A DNA stretch of 5,076 nucleotides from JAAUQA01 sp036351435. Lineage in GTDB: Bacteria > Pseudomonadota > Gammaproteobacteria > Competibacterales > Competibacteraceae. The stretch is from positions 1-5,076 of the forward strand of contig JAZBPA010000402.1 in the NCBI GenBank assembly GCA_036351435.1, written 5' to 3'. Positions 3,641 through 5,076 of the stretch are shown here, in pieces (position 1 is the stretch's first letter; each line of letters opens with the position of its first letter). The notes under the pieces were generated by a model. That model was not told where the DNA came from. It saw nothing but the letters and a program-made list of their open reading frames with translations, and did no database searches. Position numbers and translations under genes: made by a program.

Positions 3641-5076
3641 GCCGCCGCTTTCTTCTGCTCCGGGGTCAGCATATTCGGAATAGCTTGTGCGCCTCGTGCG
3701 AACGCCTCGTCCTGGCCACGATAAATCTCCTGCCAAAACTCAGTCGCGGCAGCCATCTTATCCAGCTCAAAACGGTTTAACCAGTCATCCAACTGCGGAT
3801 CTTTTAAGCCGTTATCGCGCCAATTCTGCAAAAAGCCTAGCAGCATATCGGCGACCCGCTCGCTCTGCCAAGGCACGCTCTTGGCTGATTCCCGATCATG
3901 AATGCCTTTGGCCAGGGCAAACTGATGGGATTTGTAATCGACATCCAAATCGTAATGAGACTTGAGAATTTCATCGGTTAGCGGCTCTGACCACTGGCGG
4001 TGGAAGCGGCAGATACCGGTGTTGTCGTTGAATAACTCATAGGTCATCCGCTCGACATTTTTACGTCCCAACTCGGCGGGTGGGATGAACTCAGAACCAT
4101 AGTAGACGTAGTATTTACCCATCAGCGGCATCGGACTGAACATGCCCGGCACCCAATATTGATTGGGCACCATATGCCCCTCTTCACCATGCGCGATGAA
4201 TACGGCACGCGAGAGCGTATCCACGCCGTAACGGCGATCCAGTTCTAGTGCGGCTGGCCGGATACCGCGACGGAATACTTCACAGCGCGGATCATCAGAC
4301 GTCAGCGCATCTACCAGCGCCATCGCATAACGTGCGTTGCGCATGCTGTCGTTGACGATGTCAAAGTTTTCAGTATCGCTGGCAAAGGTAAAGGTCATCT
4401 GATCAGCGGGCGGAAAACCGAAATCCTCCGGCGGAATCAGCCCCTCGGCGATGATTTCCATAATCCAGGATAAAGTCCCGCCGCACTGAATCGCATCGAA
4501 GCCCATCGCGTCTACATGATCATTGAGTATTTCTGCAGCCCGCTGATCGAAGATAGCTGTTTGCGGACCGAGCACGTGATACGGCTCGTAGTCCTTTTTG
4601 TAAATCCCGTTCATTTTCTTACATACCACCGGGCAAGTCTCGCCGCAGTCCTTTTGGCTCTTGGTGGCAATGGTTTCCTCGTTGAACTGGGCCAGATAAT
4701 GATTAGTGATGAAGTTCTCATGCTGACGTAGGCGTTCGTCAGGACTAACGTAGATGCTCTTATAATTGAAACTCATAATGCGGTCGTTCAGCTGGTGCAT
4801 GTTGACACCGAAAGTACCGCCGGTTTCGAATTTGGGGAAGTATTTGTATTTTTGGGTAAAGGCACGATCAACCTTGGCTAACTTGTCGCCAAAATGCTCG
4901 ACGAAATAACTGTTAATCTCGTCCGAATCACGCAAGTCGGGATCTTCCCATTCGCCGCCGAATATGCAGCCCACCACTTGGTGTTGTTGCAATAGTTGAC
5001 TGCCTAATCCGCCCCGTCCTGCCCAATCCACCACCGGACTGAGCGCGCCCCGCTGATAGGGATTGGAACCGATTGC
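3631..5076 (-). CDS. Aldehyde ferredoxin oxidoreductase family protein (tungsten-pterin enzyme), 5' end outside window
   Basis: C-terminal 481 residues of an AOR-family enzyme. Family members oxidise aldehydes to acids, or carry out related reactions, in the cytoplasm with a bis-pterin tungsten (or molybdenum) centre and a [4Fe-4S] cluster, passing electrons to ferredoxin. The frame is open to the right edge (A-I-G-S-N-P-Y-Q first), so GTG 5034 is not the true start; family length suggests about 150 residues are missing. Visible marks are VDWAGRGGLGSQ, the cluster motif C-x3-C-x3-C (C-G-E-T-C-P-V-V-C, codons 4647-4621), LGPQTAIFD, GFDAIQCGGTLSWIMEI and the late pterin/cluster motif D-N-T-G-I-C-R-F with its Cys at 4011-4009. 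Classical AORs have C-x2-C-x3-C, so the first gap is one residue longer here. No internal stop or frameshift is seen. The substrate cannot be inferred. Confidence 0.88.
   Translation of the reverse strand, partial: AIGSNPYQRGALSPVVDWAGRGGLGSQLLQQHQVVGCIFGGEWEDPDLRDSDEINSYFVEHFGDKLAKVDRAFTQKYKYFPKFETGGTFGVNMHQLNDRIMSFNYKSIYVSPDERLRQHENFITNHYLAQFNEETIATKSQKDCGETCPVVCKKMNGIYKKDYEPYHVLGPQTAIFDQRAAEILNDHVDAMGFDAIQCGGTLSWIMEIIAEGLIPPEDFGFPPADQMTFTFASDTENFDIVNDSMRNARYAMALVDALTSDDPRCEVFRRGIRPAALELDRRYGVDTLSRAVFIAHGEEGHMVPNQYWVPGMFSPMPLMGKYYVYYGSEFIPPAELGRKNVERMTYELFNDNTGICRFHRQWSEPLTDEILKSHYDLDVDYKSHQFALAKGIHDRESAKSVPWQSERVADMLLGFLQNWRDNGLKDPQLDDWLNRFELDKMAAATEFWQEIYRGQDEAFARGAQAIPNMLTPEQKKAAAHA

Overview
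The window looks like a mobile-element graveyard in the accessory genome of a proteobacterium. It has mid-range GC, bacterial Shine-Dalgarno sites, an attC-type integron site, a bacterial group II intron and a REP-associated tyrosine transposase (RAYT). A gammaproteobacterium with redox-oriented metabolism would fit, but that is inference; no rRNA or other phylogenetic marker is present.

Left part (1-1103): a toxin-antitoxin operon on the minus strand (Phd/YefM-type antitoxin followed by an overlapping PIN-domain toxin), with its own sigma70-like promoter and a candidate operator. Next to it on the plus strand lies the 3' remnant of a second, unrelated PIN toxin that carries an in-frame TGA. 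A 29-bp repeat sits at the extreme left edge and touches the toxin stop codon.

Middle (1104-3127): a RAYT lacking its N-terminal ~45 residues ends inside a second, identical copy of the 29-bp repeat. Directly after that copy begins a 3'-truncated group II intron on the minus strand (1708-2692). Its reverse-transcriptase ORF is broken by a frameshift at a run of eight C. The 5' end of the intron lies exactly where the R'' box of an integron attC site should be, and the rest of that attC (hairpin with one extrahelical base plus the GTTAGGT box) follows at 2693-2748. A predicted EBS1 loop in the intron is complementary to the last five bases of the attC half-site. This is the arrangement of an intron that targets the bottom strand of attC sites. 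A small cassette-like lipoprotein gene (2773-3015) follows the attC at typical cassette spacing, but no attC of its own is visible after it. A third, 22-bp copy of the repeat stands at 3106-3127.

Right part (3128-5076): the third repeat abuts an N-terminally truncated, frameshifted HPr-kinase-like ATPase. It converges, with a 10-bp tail-to-tail overlap, on a long aldehyde ferredoxin oxidoreductase-family gene that runs off the right edge. The latter and the toxin-antitoxin pair are the genes most likely to work as they stand.

Taken together, all three repeat copies point the same way. Copies 2 and 3 have a truncated element or gene directly after their CCCCTTTT end, and copy 1 abuts the 3' end of the PIN toxin. 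This suggests that the repeat is the right terminus of a RAYT-mobilised or RAYT-derived element whose insertions and deletions shaped the locus, including the loss of the intron 3' half and of the preceding integron cassette.
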